Shown here in pieces: positions 10,349-20,900 of a stretch of 64,000 bases of DNA. Every line of letters starts with the position of its first letter. The stretch's first letter is position 1. Under the pieces are notes generated by a model. The model saw nothing but the letters and a program-made list of their open reading frames with translations. It had not been told where the DNA came from and did not search any database. Origin of the DNA: Pyropia yezoensis (lineage: Eukaryota; Rhodophyta; Bangiophyceae; Bangiales; Bangiaceae); the NCBI GenBank assembly GCA_009829735.1, contig CM020618.1, positions 32,340,894 to 32,404,893 on the forward strand. The letters are read 5' to 3'. The translations under genes and the position numbers were made by a program.

Positions 10349-10428
10349 ACCGCCCTCCCGCGGCCCAGAAAAGCGATGGGGGGGTGACCCGCACCCCCCC
10401 CCACCGTCCTACCGCGAAAAAACGAGCA

Positions 10429-10508
10429 CTCTCCCACCGGGATCGCCAGAGGAACCGATTGAACCCGGGTCTCCCGCGTGACAGGCGGGCATACTGACCA
10501 CTATACTA
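10429..10508 (-). pseudogene. tRNA-Asp fragment at junction of copies 1 and 2
   Basis: T8 to G73 of tRNA-Asp(GUC) with the first seven bases missing, joined to the 3' end of copy 2. The T-loop insert is 15 nt (CGGTTCCTCTGGCGA). The D-loop reads GGTCAGT, differing from both outer copies. A T6 run follows the 3' end on the element side and resembles a Pol III terminator. Confidence 0.85.
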
Positions 10509-10553
10509 GTTTAATTGGCGGTCCAGGGATCAACTCCCCCTGACACCCAATCA

Positions 10554-13500
10554 CTACTCCCCAATTCTCTCACCCACCCTCACAAAGTGATCACGCGGGC
10601 CAAGTGGCCCCCCCACGTCCCCCGCCGGGACCTCCCCCCCAGTCCCAAAGCACCGGCTGTACCCAAGAGACACAGCGCGGGAGTGGGACCGCCACAAAGC
10701 AACAGACACCCGGGTCAGCAGGGTGGACCGCACCCCCGCAAGGGCCGGTCCCCGCATGGCCCCCCGCAGCCACTTGGCGGTGGCGGGGCCGATGCGCCCA
10801 AACGCCTCCCACACCAACGGTGTGAAGGTGTGGGAGGCGGCCGGCCCGGGGAGGGAGGTGGCATACTTTGCCACCTTGTCCCTCTCCCGCGTCTCGGCCG
10901 CAACAGCCCGCAGGGGGCTGGCGGCAGTCGGGGCGGTGGTGCGGGGGCCAAATGGCGCCGTCACCGACGCGTCCGCCCACACCACCGCCCCCGACGAGGC
11001 GTGCGTGGCGCGCAGGTCGGGGCGAAGCGCGCCCCGACCGCGGTCCACCACAGCCTCCACCTCCACCCCCCCCCACGAGGGCGTGCGGCGCAGCGCCTCG
11101 GCCACCAGGTGCACCAGGTGGTGGTGGAGGCGCGCGTGCCCGGAGGACTGCTCCGGGCACGCCGACAGGAAGTGCCGCCCGTCCGCGTCCGCGTCGCGGC
11201 CGCAGCGACAGCGGGGCGCCGGCGGTACGGACCGCGGCGGCGCGCCCAGCCACAGCCGAGCCGCCGCCCGCATGCCGACGCCGTGCATTGTGGTCCCGGT
11301 GGTCCCCAGCGTCGGCAGCGCCGACAGCCAGCGAGCCGCCCCACCCCCCTGGCATGCCGCCATGCCCGCGCGCCGCCAGAGCGATAGCTCGGCGTAGATG
11401 CGCGCGCGGGCGGCGGCATGGGCGGGGCGGGACAAGTCCCGCTGCGCTGCCGGTGCCTCCCCCCCCAGGAGAGACTGCCACGTGGGTGGCGAGTACAGCG
11501 CCGGGCTGTGTGGCCTGTCGGCCGAGGTGCTGTCGGTCGCACCGGCGCTGTACTCGGGGTAGTGGGGGGGGGGCGGCAGGGGAGGGGCCAGAGGGTCGGC
11601 GGCCTCATCGGCCGCCGCGTTCGGCCCCCCCCTCGCCAGCGACCACAACAGGCCGCTGGCAGGGGCCATACAGTGCGCCTCGTGGGCCGCCAGCAGGCCC
11701 AGGAGGGCCTGCCGGAGAGTGCCGGCAGCAGGCGCGCTGGGGTCGGGGTCGGGGAGCGGTGGTGGCCGCGCACCCGCCGGCGAGTCACCCGCGGGCCCCC
11801 CACCGCCTGCCCCCGTCGGCCCCCCGGCCGCCGGCCCACTCCTGGCCGTCGCAGCAGCGACGGCGGGCGGCAGCGGCCCACCGTCGGCCGCAACACGCGG
11901 AACCGCCAGGAGGCCGTCCGCCGTGGCGCGCAGCGTGGGGGAGTACGCCGCCCCCGCCCGCAGCGCGTCCACCCACGACGCCAGCAGGGCGGCGGGTACT
12001 ACACGCGTGCGGCCGCCGACGCCCAGACCGCCCATGGCGGGGGGGAGTGCCGCACGCTCCAGCACCGCCTCACGGGTGGCGGTGCTGTCGCGTGCGTCGC
12101 ACAGCATCCCCCCCAGGGCGGTCTTGGCGTCGGCGTCGACCGCCGCAGCCAGCCGCGCGCCGGCCTCCAGCGGGAGGCAGCGCAGCCAGTAGTTGGCGCG
12201 CGGCCCCGCGCACAGGCGCAGCAGGAGGAGCTGCGACTGCAGCTCCTCCGCTGGCAGGGCCGCGATGGCCGCCACCAGGCGGCGCTGGTCGGCCACGAGG
12301 CCGTCAACCCCTGCCGACACAAAGGCGGCGCCGCCGAGGGGAACGGAGAACTGCACCACCCCCTCGGCGGCCCACTTCCCCCCCCACCCCGGCGGTGCCG
12401 CCGCACCAGCCGGCGACCAGCCGGTGCACTTGGCGGGGGCCAGCTCCGCGTCCACGCTGGCCCCCACCGTGGCCGCGTCAGCCATGACAGCCGCCAGGTC
12501 CTCCGGCGTGCCCGCCGCGACCACGTCATCGTGGAAAGCGCGGACGAGCACGCCGGGGTGGCCGTCCCGCAGACGCCGCAGGACCAGCCACAGGGCGGCC
12601 GCGTGCAGCAGCGGGCCGAGCGGGTCGCCCTGCTGCGCGCCCCGCTCGGCCCGCAGCGCCAAACGGGTGGGCGGTGGTGGGGGGAGCGGTACAGGCAGAG
12701 GGGGGGGACCGTCCGCCACCGGGGCCGCACCGTCGCCGCCGTCGCCGTCGCCATTGTCCCCGCCGTCGCCGCCGCCAGCATCCCCGCCGTTGCCGCCGCC
12801 ATCGTCGCCGCCGTCGCCGCCGCCATCGTCGCCGCCGTCGTCAGCCCCACCGCTCTCGCCCGCCCCCTCCGCCGGGGCCGCCCAGCCGTACACCGTCGGC
12901 GCCTCCTCCCCCCCATACACCCATTCCAGGTATGGGGCGAGGGGGGGGAGGGCGCGGCGCAGTACGGCTGCGGCGGCCGCCCGCGACACCAGGTTGAAGG
13001 CGTTGCGGTAGTCCAGCTGGACTACCGCATGCTGGGGGTGGTGGGCGAGGTGTGCCTCCAGCTCGTGCACGAGCCGCTCACACGCGCTCGGCACCCCCAC
13101 CCCCAGCTGCGCCGGCGCCAGCAGCTCTGCCGCGGCCCCGCGCACCGTCGCCGCCAGTGCCGACGCCGCCAGCTTGCGGAGGGTCTCGGGCATGCCGATG
13201 GGCCGAAGCCCGGGCAGCCCGTCCGGTCCGACCCCCCCCGGCTTGGCCAGGAGCAGGAGGTCCGCGCCAGCGAGGGCGTGCGCCGCCGCGGCGGGCACGC
13301 GTGTGACCGCCGCCTCCGACACCAGCAGCTCCAACACCCCCACCAGCGCGTCCTGCCCCCCCCCCTCCAGCGCCCACAGGTGCTCGACCCGCAGGCCAGA
13401 CGGGCCCGGCGCCGCGCCCCGGGGGGCTCGGCGGATGGCATCCGTCATCGCCTCCCGCGTCACCCCCCGCGGCACCGTGGCGGCGTCGCCAAAATCCGCC

Positions 13501-14810
13501 GCGTCGGCGAGAAGGTCGCCAAACTCGGCCTCCACCGACGCGGCGGAGGTAGATGCAGACGCGGCGGGAGGGAAGAGGAGGAGCGCCTTCCGCCACACGG
13601 CGGCGCTGTGCGGCGCCGGCTCGTCGGCCACCAGGGCTCGGGCGGCGGCACTCAGCCGGCCGGCCCGCACCAGGCGCAGCGCCCGCCGCTGGGATGGCGC
13701 CAGCCCAGTCGCCGCCTGGTCCCCCCCGCGCACCACCCTCCGCCGGCCGTCCAAGCGCCGCCGCCACGACGGCCGCCACACCCCCGCATTGCGGTCGGCC
13801 AGGGCGGTGCTGAACTCGCCGTTCAGCACCGCCTCGGCACGCACGTGGTGGGTGAGCGGCGGCAGTGGCGCGTCGGGCGCGGTTGCAGGCGCCACAGCAG
13901 GGACGTGGAGGAGGAGGGAGGGCAGCAGCAGCAGCCACAGCCAGGCGTGCTGCTGCTCCGGCTCGCGGCGGACCCAGTCCAGGGCGTCCGCCGCAAGCAC
14001 CCTCCAGGCGCCCAGCAGTGCCGCCGGCACGTGCGCCACCGTGCGGGCGCCAGACGCCACGAGAGGCGACCAATCGGCCGCTGTCGGCGCCGCGCGGCGC
14101 AGGAAGTCGGCCCGCGCCGCCACCCAGGCGGGGGGGTCGGCCGCAAACAGCATGTGCCCTTCCCCCGCCGCAGCAGCCCCCTGTGCCGCACCTGCGCCGC
14201 GCGCGTCCCCCCCGTCCCCAGCTGCGGCAGCAGGCGCCGCTGCAGCCACCACACGGGCGCGTTGGCGACGGGGGTTGAGGCGGCAGAGAGCCTCATGGGC
14301 GGACAGAGAGCTCCGCCCACGAGGCCCCCGCTGCGCGCGGTACGGCCGCCCGCACCAGCGGCACCCGCCCAGCCCCAGCTCCGTGGCCGTAGCCGCGGGC
14401 ACCTCGCCGATCACGTGTGCCTGACTGAGATGAGCCAGGCCCGCGCGATCGGCGACGGCCCCGCGGAGCACCACGCGGCAGCCCACCACCGGGCAGACGC
14501 CGGGGGGCACCGTGCCGCCAGCCGCCACCCCCGCTGCCGCCATCGGTGCCCCCGCCGCCGCTCCCGTCGCCTCCTCCGCTGTGGCCATCGCCGCAGCCCT
14601 TGCCGCCGCCGCCTCGGCCGTTGAGGCCTCCGCAGCCAAAGAGCCGCCCAGGGGGCCGGCGGCCACGGCCACACCAGCGCCCGCCCCCCCCCCCCGCTCG
14701 CCGACGTCGCCGCGTCGACCGCCGCCCCCCCCCCTGCCGGGAGCCGGCACGGTGCGTGATGGCACCGTGTCGGCACCCGGGCCCCCGCCCGCGCCCAGAG
14801 GGTCACTCAT
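10554..14810 (-). CDS. Retrotransposon ORF2 (copy 2), intact
   Basis: 1418 codons with the same architecture as copy 1: N-terminal CCHH and CCHC fingers, RT with D-Y-R-N-A-F-N, G-A-Q-Q-G-D-P-L-G and F-H-D-D, a Gly/Asp-rich insert between motifs A and B, a Cys-rich knuckle, and a C-terminal P-D-x14-D endonuclease. Its product would nick the tRNA-Asp target and prime reverse transcription from it, as established for RLE elements such as R2. The cleavage point between tRNA positions 7 and 8 is inferred from the junctions. Differences from copy 1 are scattered substitutions, none in the catalytic motifs. Confidence 0.9.
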   Translation of the reverse strand: MSDPLGAGGGPGADTVPSRTVPAPGRGGGGGRRGDVGERGGGAGAGVAVAAGPLGGSLAAEASTAEAAAARAAAMATAEEATGAAAGAPMAAAGVAAGGTVPPGVCPVVGCRVVLRGAVADRAGLAHLSQAHVIGEVPAATATELGLGGCRWCGRPYRAQRGPRGRSSLSAHEALCRLNPRRQRARVVAAAAPAAAAGDGGDARGAGAAQGAAAAGEGHMLFAADPPAWVAARADFLRRAAPTAADWSPLVASGARTVAHVPAALLGAWRVLAADALDWVRREPEQQHAWLWLLLLPSLLLHVPAVAPATAPDAPLPPLTHHVRAEAVLNGEFSTALADRNAGVWRPSWRRRLDGRRRVVRGGDQAATGLAPSQRRALRLVRAGRLSAAARALVADEPAPHSAAVWRKALLLFPPAASASTSAASVEAEFGDLLADAADFGDAATVPRGVTREAMTDAIRRAPRGAAPGPSGLRVEHLWALEGGGQDALVGVLELLVSEAAVTRVPAAAAHALAGADLLLLAKPGGVGPDGLPGLRPIGMPETLRKLAASALAATVRGAAAELLAPAQLGVGVPSACERLVHELEAHLAHHPQHAVVQLDYRNAFNLVSRAAAAAVLRRALPPLAPYLEWVYGGEEAPTVYGWAAPAEGAGESGGADDGGDDGGGDGGDDGGGNGGDAGGGDGGDNGDGDGGDGAAPVADGPPPLPVPLPPPPPTRLALRAERGAQQGDPLGPLLHAAALWLVLRRLRDGHPGVLVRAFHDDVVAAGTPEDLAAVMADAATVGASVDAELAPAKCTGWSPAGAAAPPGWGGKWAAEGVVQFSVPLGGAAFVSAGVDGLVADQRRLVAAIAALPAEELQSQLLLLRLCAGPRANYWLRCLPLEAGARLAAAVDADAKTALGGMLCDARDSTATREAVLERAALPPAMGGLGVGGRTRVVPAALLASWVDALRAGAAYSPTLRATADGLLAVPRVAADGGPLPPAVAAATARSGPAAGGPTGAGGGGPAGDSPAGARPPPLPDPDPSAPAAGTLRQALLGLLAAHEAHCMAPASGLLWSLARGGPNAAADEAADPLAPPLPPPPHYPEYSAGATDSTSADRPHSPALYSPPTWQSLLGGEAPAAQRDLSRPAHAAARARIYAELSLWRRAGMAACQGGGAARWLSALPTLGTTGTTMHGVGMRAAARLWLGAPPRSVPPAPRCRCGRDADADGRHFLSACPEQSSGHARLHHHLVHLVAEALRRTPSWGGVEVEAVVDRGRGALRPDLRATHASSGAVVWADASVTAPFGPRTTAPTAASPLRAVAAETRERDKVAKYATSLPGPAASHTFTPLVWEAFGRIGPATAKWLRGAMRGPALAGVRSTLLTRVSVALWRSHSRAVSLGYSRCFGTGGEVPAGDVGGPLGPRDHFVRVGERIGE

Positions 14811-17700
14811 TGTGACCCTCGTCGCTGACGCGGGCCGCAGCCCCTGGCCGGTATGGCCCAGGGGTGGCGGGGAGGGAGGGCGGAAGAATCGCCGTCGTCG
14901 CAGCCCGACCCCCCCCCTCTGGCGGGGGGGATGCCGGAGCGGCGTTCTTACGGGCAGCGAGCTCCACAGCGCTCGCCGCGCGCGTGCGGCGGCACGTCTT
15001 GCGAATGGGCGACGCAAGTGCGTCGCCCAATCGCAGCACAGCGAGCGCAGGACGCTGTCGCCGCGCCGGCCCAGGCGCATGGCCTGCAGGGGACCGCCGG
15101 CGGTCGGTGGCAGCGCGCCTGCGGGCGGCCACGCCGAGGGGAAGGGCCACAGACGCAGCAAACGCGGCCGAGCGTGCGGCGCCAGGGGGCGGCCTGGTGG
15201 GTGGCGGGGGAAGCGGCGGGAGCCCAGCCGCAGCCCTCGGGACGGCGGCACGTTTTGGCCCACCTCCGAGGTGGAGTCGGGGCCGAGGGGCCGCCGAGGC
15301 AGCCACAGATTTTTGGGTCGGCGTGGCCGCAGGCGGGGCGGCGCCGCCCGCCGGCGTGACGCCATCCATGCCGTCGCCCAGGTTTGCCGGCACCCCCTTG
15401 GCGGGGGGGCCCGGCCCCGGCGCAGGCGGCGAGGGGGGGGGACAGGCCGTCGTGGCGGCAAGGTCGGGGGCGGGGGTCGCAAGGCCGTCAGCCGAGGCGG
15501 CGGGCTCATCCACGATCTCCATGCCCGCCGCCTCGGCGGCACCCCGCAGCCCCAACGACGCTGGCTTCGCCACATTCGAGCACGGCGGGGCCTCGGCAGG
15601 TGGCCCCCTAGCCGCCACATCGGCCGATCCTGCGGGAGCCACGGCAGGTGGCTCCTTAGCCGCCGCCCCAGTCTTTGGGGGCCGCCGGCGGTCCCCCTCT
15701 CCGCCGATAGACGCGACGGCGTCAGCTCCCCTTTCTGCGTGCGACGAAAGCATGCCCTCAATGTGGGCATGCAACGCCGCACGCAGGTGGGGGGGCATGG
15801 CCACACGGGCGGGGAGCTGGGCCAGCTTGGCCTCGAGGCGGCGGCGACAAAAATCGGCCGCCGCCTCGGCCGCGGCCGCAGCACCCAGGCCGCGCCGACG
15901 CGCGGCACCCAGGAGGGCCGGGGACCACGGGTCGGCGCCGGGCAGGAGGCGCAGAACAGTGGCCGCACGCCCCTTCCCCACCGCCAGCCGAAATGCGTCC
16001 GCCGCCGCAGCCACGACCGTCACGGCGGTGGTGGTGCCGAACCGGTCGACGTCCACAAAATTGTGGGCGTCAACCCCCGTGACGTCCGCCAGCAACGCGC
16101 GCATGCGGTGCTGGCGAACGTCACGAGACACCCCCGAGACGTACACTGTCTCGAGGGTGGGGGCGTTGGCGGGGCGGCGACGGACACGGCCAAGCTCCGC
16201 CGCAGCTGCGGCGGCACGGGCGTCGGCGTCGACGGCAGCGCCTCCCGCACCCCGGCCAGCACCCACAGCACCACCCGCGCCAGCACCCCCGGCACCCCCC
16301 TCGGCAGCCCCCCCCGCACGGCCACCAGCGGCACCACACTCCCCGGCTACCGCAGGGGCACCCCCAGCCGCCGCCGCACGACGCGCACCAGCAGCAGCAC
16401 CGCCACCGCCAGCGGCGCGGGCGGCCTGCCCGTCTGTCGTCGTCGCCCGGCCGGGGCCGTCCGGAAGGGTGGGTGACACGGGAGGGTGGGCGTGGTTGCC
16501 AAGACCGCGCTGCACCGCCGCCAACCAGCCGCCCGTTGCCCCCCCGGCGGCGGCAGCCCCGCCTGCAGGCGGAGCCGCCAGCGAGGGGTCACGCGGGGCG
16601 GCAAGAGGGGCGGCAACAGCGCGACCACCGGCCGCACCTCGCCCACGCGCCCCCACACCCGCCCCCTCACCCTCGCACACTCGTTCCCCCCCCCCCCCGT
16701 GTCCTTGTCCTAGAGGTAGAGCGTGTAGACCTTGAGGTAGTACCGGTTGAGCAGGTAGTCCAGGTAGACCTTGACCCGCTCCGCCCGGTCCACCTTGCCG
16801 ACCGCCACCGAGACCCGCTGCCGCCTCCCCCCCAGCCGCCCCACACACAGCACAAACACCGGCCGGCGCCGCGCAGCCCAGGCCGCTGCCGCACCAACCG
16901 CCAAGCGAGGTCCCACCCCCGCCAGCAGCACGACCCGCACCGCCACACAACCCGGTAGCACCCCACGCACACGCAGCACCACAAGCACCCGCGGCAGCAG
17001 CGCCGCGGGCGACACCCACGCGGCCGACCCCGGCCGACGCCGCCGCGCCGCGCCCAGCCGCCCCCGCCGCCCCGCCACACGCGCCAGCACCGCACACACG
17101 ACCAGAGGGCACGCCAGCAGGGAGACCGCCCGACGCCGGGGCGCCCGCCGCCCGGGAAGCCGCACCCACCGCGCCACGACCCGGAAGGGGAGCAGAGGCA
17201 CCCCCCCCGCCAGCCAAAGCCGCCCCCCCCCCGCCACCCGACGCCGCCCGGCCAGGCCGCGCGGCACACCCCCGCAAAGAGGGAGACAGGGCGGAGCCAG
17301 CCCAGCCGCCCCCCGGGGTAGAGCTCCCCGGGGGCGACCCAGGGAAGCCGACAAAGTCCGCCGCCCCCCCCCCAGGCGGTCCGACCCCGCCGTCACCCGG
17401 GGGAGGCGCAGAAGCCCTGGTTGCCAGTGCGGCTGACACCGCGATGGGCTCATCCCCCATCCCCTCATTGGCCCGTTCGGCCGCCGAAATCGCGCCCTCA
17501 TTGGCCCGTACGCCCGCCGAAATCGCGCCCTCACTGGCCCGTACGCCCGCCGCAATCAGGCCCTCATTGGCCCGAATCGCGGCGGCGACAGCTGTAAGCA
17601 CTCGCAACCGCTCCGCCGTCGTCGTCGCCCCGCCCAACGCGTCGACCACCCCCACAACCGCCCTCACCAAACACACAAAGCGCGCCCGATCCCCCTCCAT
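14803..17700 (-). CDS. Retrotransposon ORF1 with RRM-like domain (copy 2), intact
   Basis: 965 codons from ATG 17700. The N-terminus (1-110) is predicted helical and contains three 11-residue repeats. The middle (about 120-500) is Gly/Ala/Pro-rich with many Cys. Residues about 512-575 form a segment typical of ORF1 RNA-binding modules (V-Y-V-S-G-V-x-R-D ... V-D-V-D-R-F-G ... V-T-V-V). A conserved helical stretch rich in Arg/Leu follows. The product is presumably an RNA chaperone or RNP protein for the element. The middle segment has A/T-ending codons in this frame but strongly G/C-ending codons in the +1 frame, bordered by G-homopolymers, so the annotated frame may not be the whole story. The stop codon overlaps the ORF2 start by 8 nt. 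Confidence 0.75.
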   Translation of the reverse strand: MEGDRARFVCLVRAVVGVVDALGGATTTAERLRVLTAVAAAIRANEGLIAAGVRASEGAISAGVRANEGAISAAERANEGMGDEPIAVSAALATRASAPPPGDGGVGPPGGGAADFVGFPGSPPGSSTPGGGWAGSALSPSLRGCAARPGRAASGGGGGAALAGGGGASAPLPGRGAVGAASRAAGAPASGGLPAGVPSGRVCGAGACGGAAGAAGRGAAASAGVGRVGVARGAAAAGACGAACAWGATGLCGGAGRAAGGGGTSLGGWCGSGLGCAAPAGVCAVCGAAGGEAAAGLGGGRQGGPGGAGQGLPGLPAQPVLPQGLHALPLGQGHGGGGERVCEGEGAGVGARGRGAAGGRAVAAPLAAPRDPSLAAPPAGGAAAAGGATGGWLAAVQRGLGNHAHPPVSPTLPDGPGRATTTDGQAARAAGGGGAAAGARRAAAAGGAPAVAGECGAAGGRAGGAAEGGAGGAGAGGAVGAGRGAGGAAVDADARAAAAAAELGRVRRRPANAPTLETVYVSGVSRDVRQHRMRALLADVTGVDAHNFVDVDRFGTTTAVTVVAAAADAFRLAVGKGRAATVLRLLPGADPWSPALLGAARRRGLGAAAAAEAAADFCRRRLEAKLAQLPARVAMPPHLRAALHAHIEGMLSSHAERGADAVASIGGEGDRRRPPKTGAAAKEPPAVAPAGSADVAARGPPAEAPPCSNVAKPASLGLRGAAEAAGMEIVDEPAASADGLATPAPDLAATTACPPPSPPAPGPGPPAKGVPANLGDGMDGVTPAGGAAPPAATPTQKSVAASAAPRPRLHLGGGPKRAAVPRAAAGLPPLPPPPTRPPPGAARSAAFAASVALPLGVAARRRAATDRRRSPAGHAPGPARRQRPALAVLRLGDALASPIRKTCRRTRAASAVELAARKNAAPASPPPEGGGRAATTAILPPSLPATPGPYRPGAAARVSDEGHNE

Positions 17701-17780
17701 ACCGCCCTCCCGCGGCCCAGAAAAGCGATGGGGGGGTGACCCGCACCCCCCCCCACCGTCCTACCGCGAAAAAACGAGCA

Positions 17781-17860
17781 CTCTCCCACCGGGAACGACA
17801 GAGGAACCAATTGAACCCGGGTCTCCCGCGTGACAGGCGGGCATACTGACCACTATACTA
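17781..17860 (-). pseudogene. tRNA-Asp fragment at junction of copies 2 and 3
   Basis: Same structure as 10429-10508: T8 to G73, first seven bases replaced by the 3' end of copy 3. The 15-nt T-loop insert is TGGTTCCTCTGTCGT and the D-loop is GGTCAGT. Removing the insert restores a normal seven-base T-loop. Confidence 0.85.
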
Positions 17861-17905
17861 GTTTAATTGGCGGTCCAGGGATCAACTCCCCCTGACACCC
17901 AATCA

Positions 17906-20900
17906 CTACTCCCCAATTCTCTCACCCACCCTCACAAAGTGATCACGCGGGCCAAGTGGCCCCCCCACGTCCCCCGCCGGGACCTCCCCCCCAGTCCCAA
18001 AGCACCGGCTGTACCCAAGAGACACAGCGCGGGAGTGGGACCGCCACAAAGCAACAGACACCCGGGTCAGCAGGGTGGACCGCACCCCCGCAAGGGCCGG
18101 TCCCCGCATGGCCCCTCGCAGCCACTTGGCGGTGGCGGGGCCGATGCGCCCAAACGCCTCCCACACCAACGGTGTGAAGGTGTGGGAGGCGGCCGGCCCG
18201 GGGAGGGAGGTGGCATACTTTGCCACCTTGTCCCTCTCCCGCGTCTCGGCCGCAACAGCCCGCAGGGGGCTGGCGGCAGTCGGGGCGGTGGTGCGGGGGC
18301 CAAATGGCGCCGTCACCGACGCGTCCGCCCACACCACCGCCCCCGACGAGGCGTGCGTGGCGCGCAGGTCGGGGCGAAGCGCGCCCCGACCGCGGTCCAC
18401 CACAGCCTCCACCTCCACCCCCCCCCACGAGGGCGTGCGGCGCAGCGCCTCGGCCACCAGGTGCACCAGGTGGTGGTGGAGGCGCGCGTGCCCGGAGGAC
18501 TGCTCCGGGCACGCCGACAGGAAGTGCCGCCCGTCCGCGTCCGCGTCGCGGCCGCAGCGACAGCGGGGCGCCGGCGGTACGGACCGCGGCGGCGCGCCCA
18601 GCCACAGCCGAGCCGCCGCCCGCATGCCGGCGCCGTGCATTGTGGTCCCGGTGGTCCCCAGCGTCGGCAGCGCCGACAGCCAGCGAGCCGCCCCACCCCC
18701 CTGGCATGCCGCCATGCCCGCGCGCCGCCAGAGCGATAGCTCGGCGTAGATGCGCGCGCGGGCGGCGGCATGGGCGGGGCGGGACAAGTCCCGCTGCGCT
18801 GCCGGTGCCTCCCCCCCCAGGAGAGACTGCCACGTGGGTGGCGAGTACAGCGCCGGGCTGTGTGGCCTGTCGGCCGAGGTGCTGTCGGTCGCACCGGCGC
18901 TGTACTCGGGGTAGTGGGGGGGGGGCGGCAGGGGAGGGGCCAGAGGGTCGGCGGCCTCATCGGCCGCCGCGTTCGGCCCCCCCCTCGCCAGCGACCACAA
19001 CAGGCCGCTGGCAGGGGCCGCGCAGTGCGCCTCGTGGGCCGCCAGCAGGCCCAGGAGGGCCTGCCGGAGAGCGCCGGCAGCAGGCGCGCTGGGGTCGGGG
19101 TCGGGGAGCGGTGGTGGCCGCGCACCCGCCGGCGAGTCACCCGCGGGCCCCCCACCGCCTGCCCCCGTCGGCCCCCCGGCCGCCGGCCCACTCCTGGCCG
19201 TCGCAGCAGCGGCGGCGGGCGGCAGCGGCCCACCGTCGGCCGCAACACGCGGCACCGCCAGGAGGCCGTCCGCCGTGGCGCGCAGCGTGGGGGAGTACGC
19301 CGCCCCCGCCCGCAGCGCGTCCACCCACGACGCCAGCAGGGCGGCGGGCACCACCCGCGTGCGGCCGCCGACGCCCAGACCGCCCATGGCGGGGGGGAGT
19401 GCCGCACGCTCCAGCACCGCCTCACGGGTGGCGGTGCTGTCGCGTGCGTCGCACAGCATCCCCCCCAGGGCAGTCTTGGCGTCGGCGTCGACCGCCGCAG
19501 CCAGCCGCGCGCCGGCCTCCAGCGGGAGGCAGCGCAGCCAGTAGTTGGCGCGCGGCCCCGCGCACAGGCGCAGCAGGAGGAGCTGCGACTGCAGCTCCTC
19601 CGCTGGCAGGGCCGCGATGGCCGCCACCAGGCGGCGCTGGTCGGCCACGAGGCCGTCAACGCCTGCCGACACAAAGGCGGCGCCGCCGAGGGGAACGGAG
19701 AACTGCACCACCCCCTCGGCGGCCCACTTCCCCCCCCACCCCGGCGGTGCCGCCGCACCAGCCGGCGACCAGCCGGTGCACTTGGCGGGGGCCAGCTCCG
19801 CGTCCACGCTGGCCCCCACCGTGGCCGCGTCAGCCATGACGGCCGCCAGGTCCTCCGGCGTGCCCGCCGCGACCACGTCATCGTGGAAAGCGCGGACGAG
19901 CACGCCGGGGTGGCCGTCCCGCAGACGCCGCAGGACCAGCCACAGGGCGGCCGCGTGCAGCAGCGGGCCGAGCGGGTCGCCCTGCTGCGCGCCCCGCTCG
20001 GCCCGCAGCGCCAAACGGGTGGGCGGTGGTGGGGGGAGCGGTACAGGCAGAGGGGGGGGACCGTCTGCCACCGGGGCCGCACCGTCGCCGCCGTCGCCGT
20101 CGCCATTGTCCCCGCCGTCGCCGCCGCCAGCATCCCCGCCGTTGCCGCCGCCATCGTCGCCGCCGTCGCCGCCGCCATCGTCGCCGCCGTCGTCAGCCCC
20201 ACCGCTCTCGCCCGCTCCCTCCGCCGCGGCCGCCCAGCCGTACACCGTCGGCGCCTCCTCCCCCCCATACACCCATTCCAGGTATGGGGCGAGGGGGGGG
20301 AGGGCGCGGCGCAGTACGGCTGCGGCGGCCGCCCGCGACACCAGGTTGAAGGCGTTGCGGTAGTCCAGCTGGACTACCGCATGCTGGGGGTGGTGGGCGA
20401 GGTGTGCCTCCAGCTCGTGCACGAGCCGCTCACACGCGCTCGGCACCCCCACCCCCAGCTGCGCCGGCGCCAGCAGCTCTGCCGCGGCCCCGCGCACCGT
20501 CGCCGCCAGTGCCGACGCCGCCAGCTTGCGGAGGGTCTCGGGCATGCCGATGGGCCGAAGCCCGGGCAGCCCGTCCGGTCCGACCCCCCCCGGCTTGGCC
20601 AGGAGCAGGAGGTCCGCGCCAGCGAGGGCGTGCGCCGCCGCGGCGGGCACGCGTGTGACCGCCGCCTCCGACACCAGCAGCTCCAACACCCCCACCAGCG
20701 CGTCCTGCCCCCCCCCCTCCAGCGCCCACAGGTGCTCGACCCGCAGGCCAGACGGGCCCGGCGCTGCGCCCCGGGGGGCTCGGCGGATGGCATCTGTCAC
20801 CGCCTCCCGCGTCACCCCCCGCGGCACCGTGGCGGCGTCGCCAAAATCCGCCGCGTCGGCGAGAAGGTCGCCAAACTCGGCCTCCACCGACGCGGCGGAG

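Larger units (their letters stand above)
3151..10428 (-). mobile_element. Non-LTR retrotransposon copy 1 (RLE class), tRNA-Asp-associated
   Basis: This is the 3'-most copy of a head-to-tail array. Reading from high to low coordinates it has a short 5' leader, ORF1, ORF2, a 45-nt 3' UTR and a terminus AATTAAAC directly joined to T8 of a tRNA-Asp, with no poly(A) tail. ORF2 has N-terminal zinc fingers, a reverse transcriptase and a C-terminal restriction-like endonuclease, placing it with early-branching RLE non-LTR elements (R2/NeSL/CRE-like). I see no apurinic endonuclease domain. ORF2 is intact; ORF1 is frameshifted in this copy. It closely matches copy 4, sharing several variants absent from copies 2 and 3. 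Unit spacing to the next copy is about 7358 bp. Confidence 0.9.
10509..17780 (-). mobile_element. Non-LTR retrotransposon copy 2 (most complete)
   Basis: This is the best reference copy: both ORFs are open from end to end. The 5' leader between the tRNA and the ORF1 ATG is about 80 nt and the 3' UTR is 45 nt, so the element is compact. The terminus abuts T8 of the tRNA-Asp fragment at 10429-10508. It differs from copies 1 and 4 mainly in the ORF1 spacer upstream of the RRM-like segment (about 16170-16740). Confidence 0.9.
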
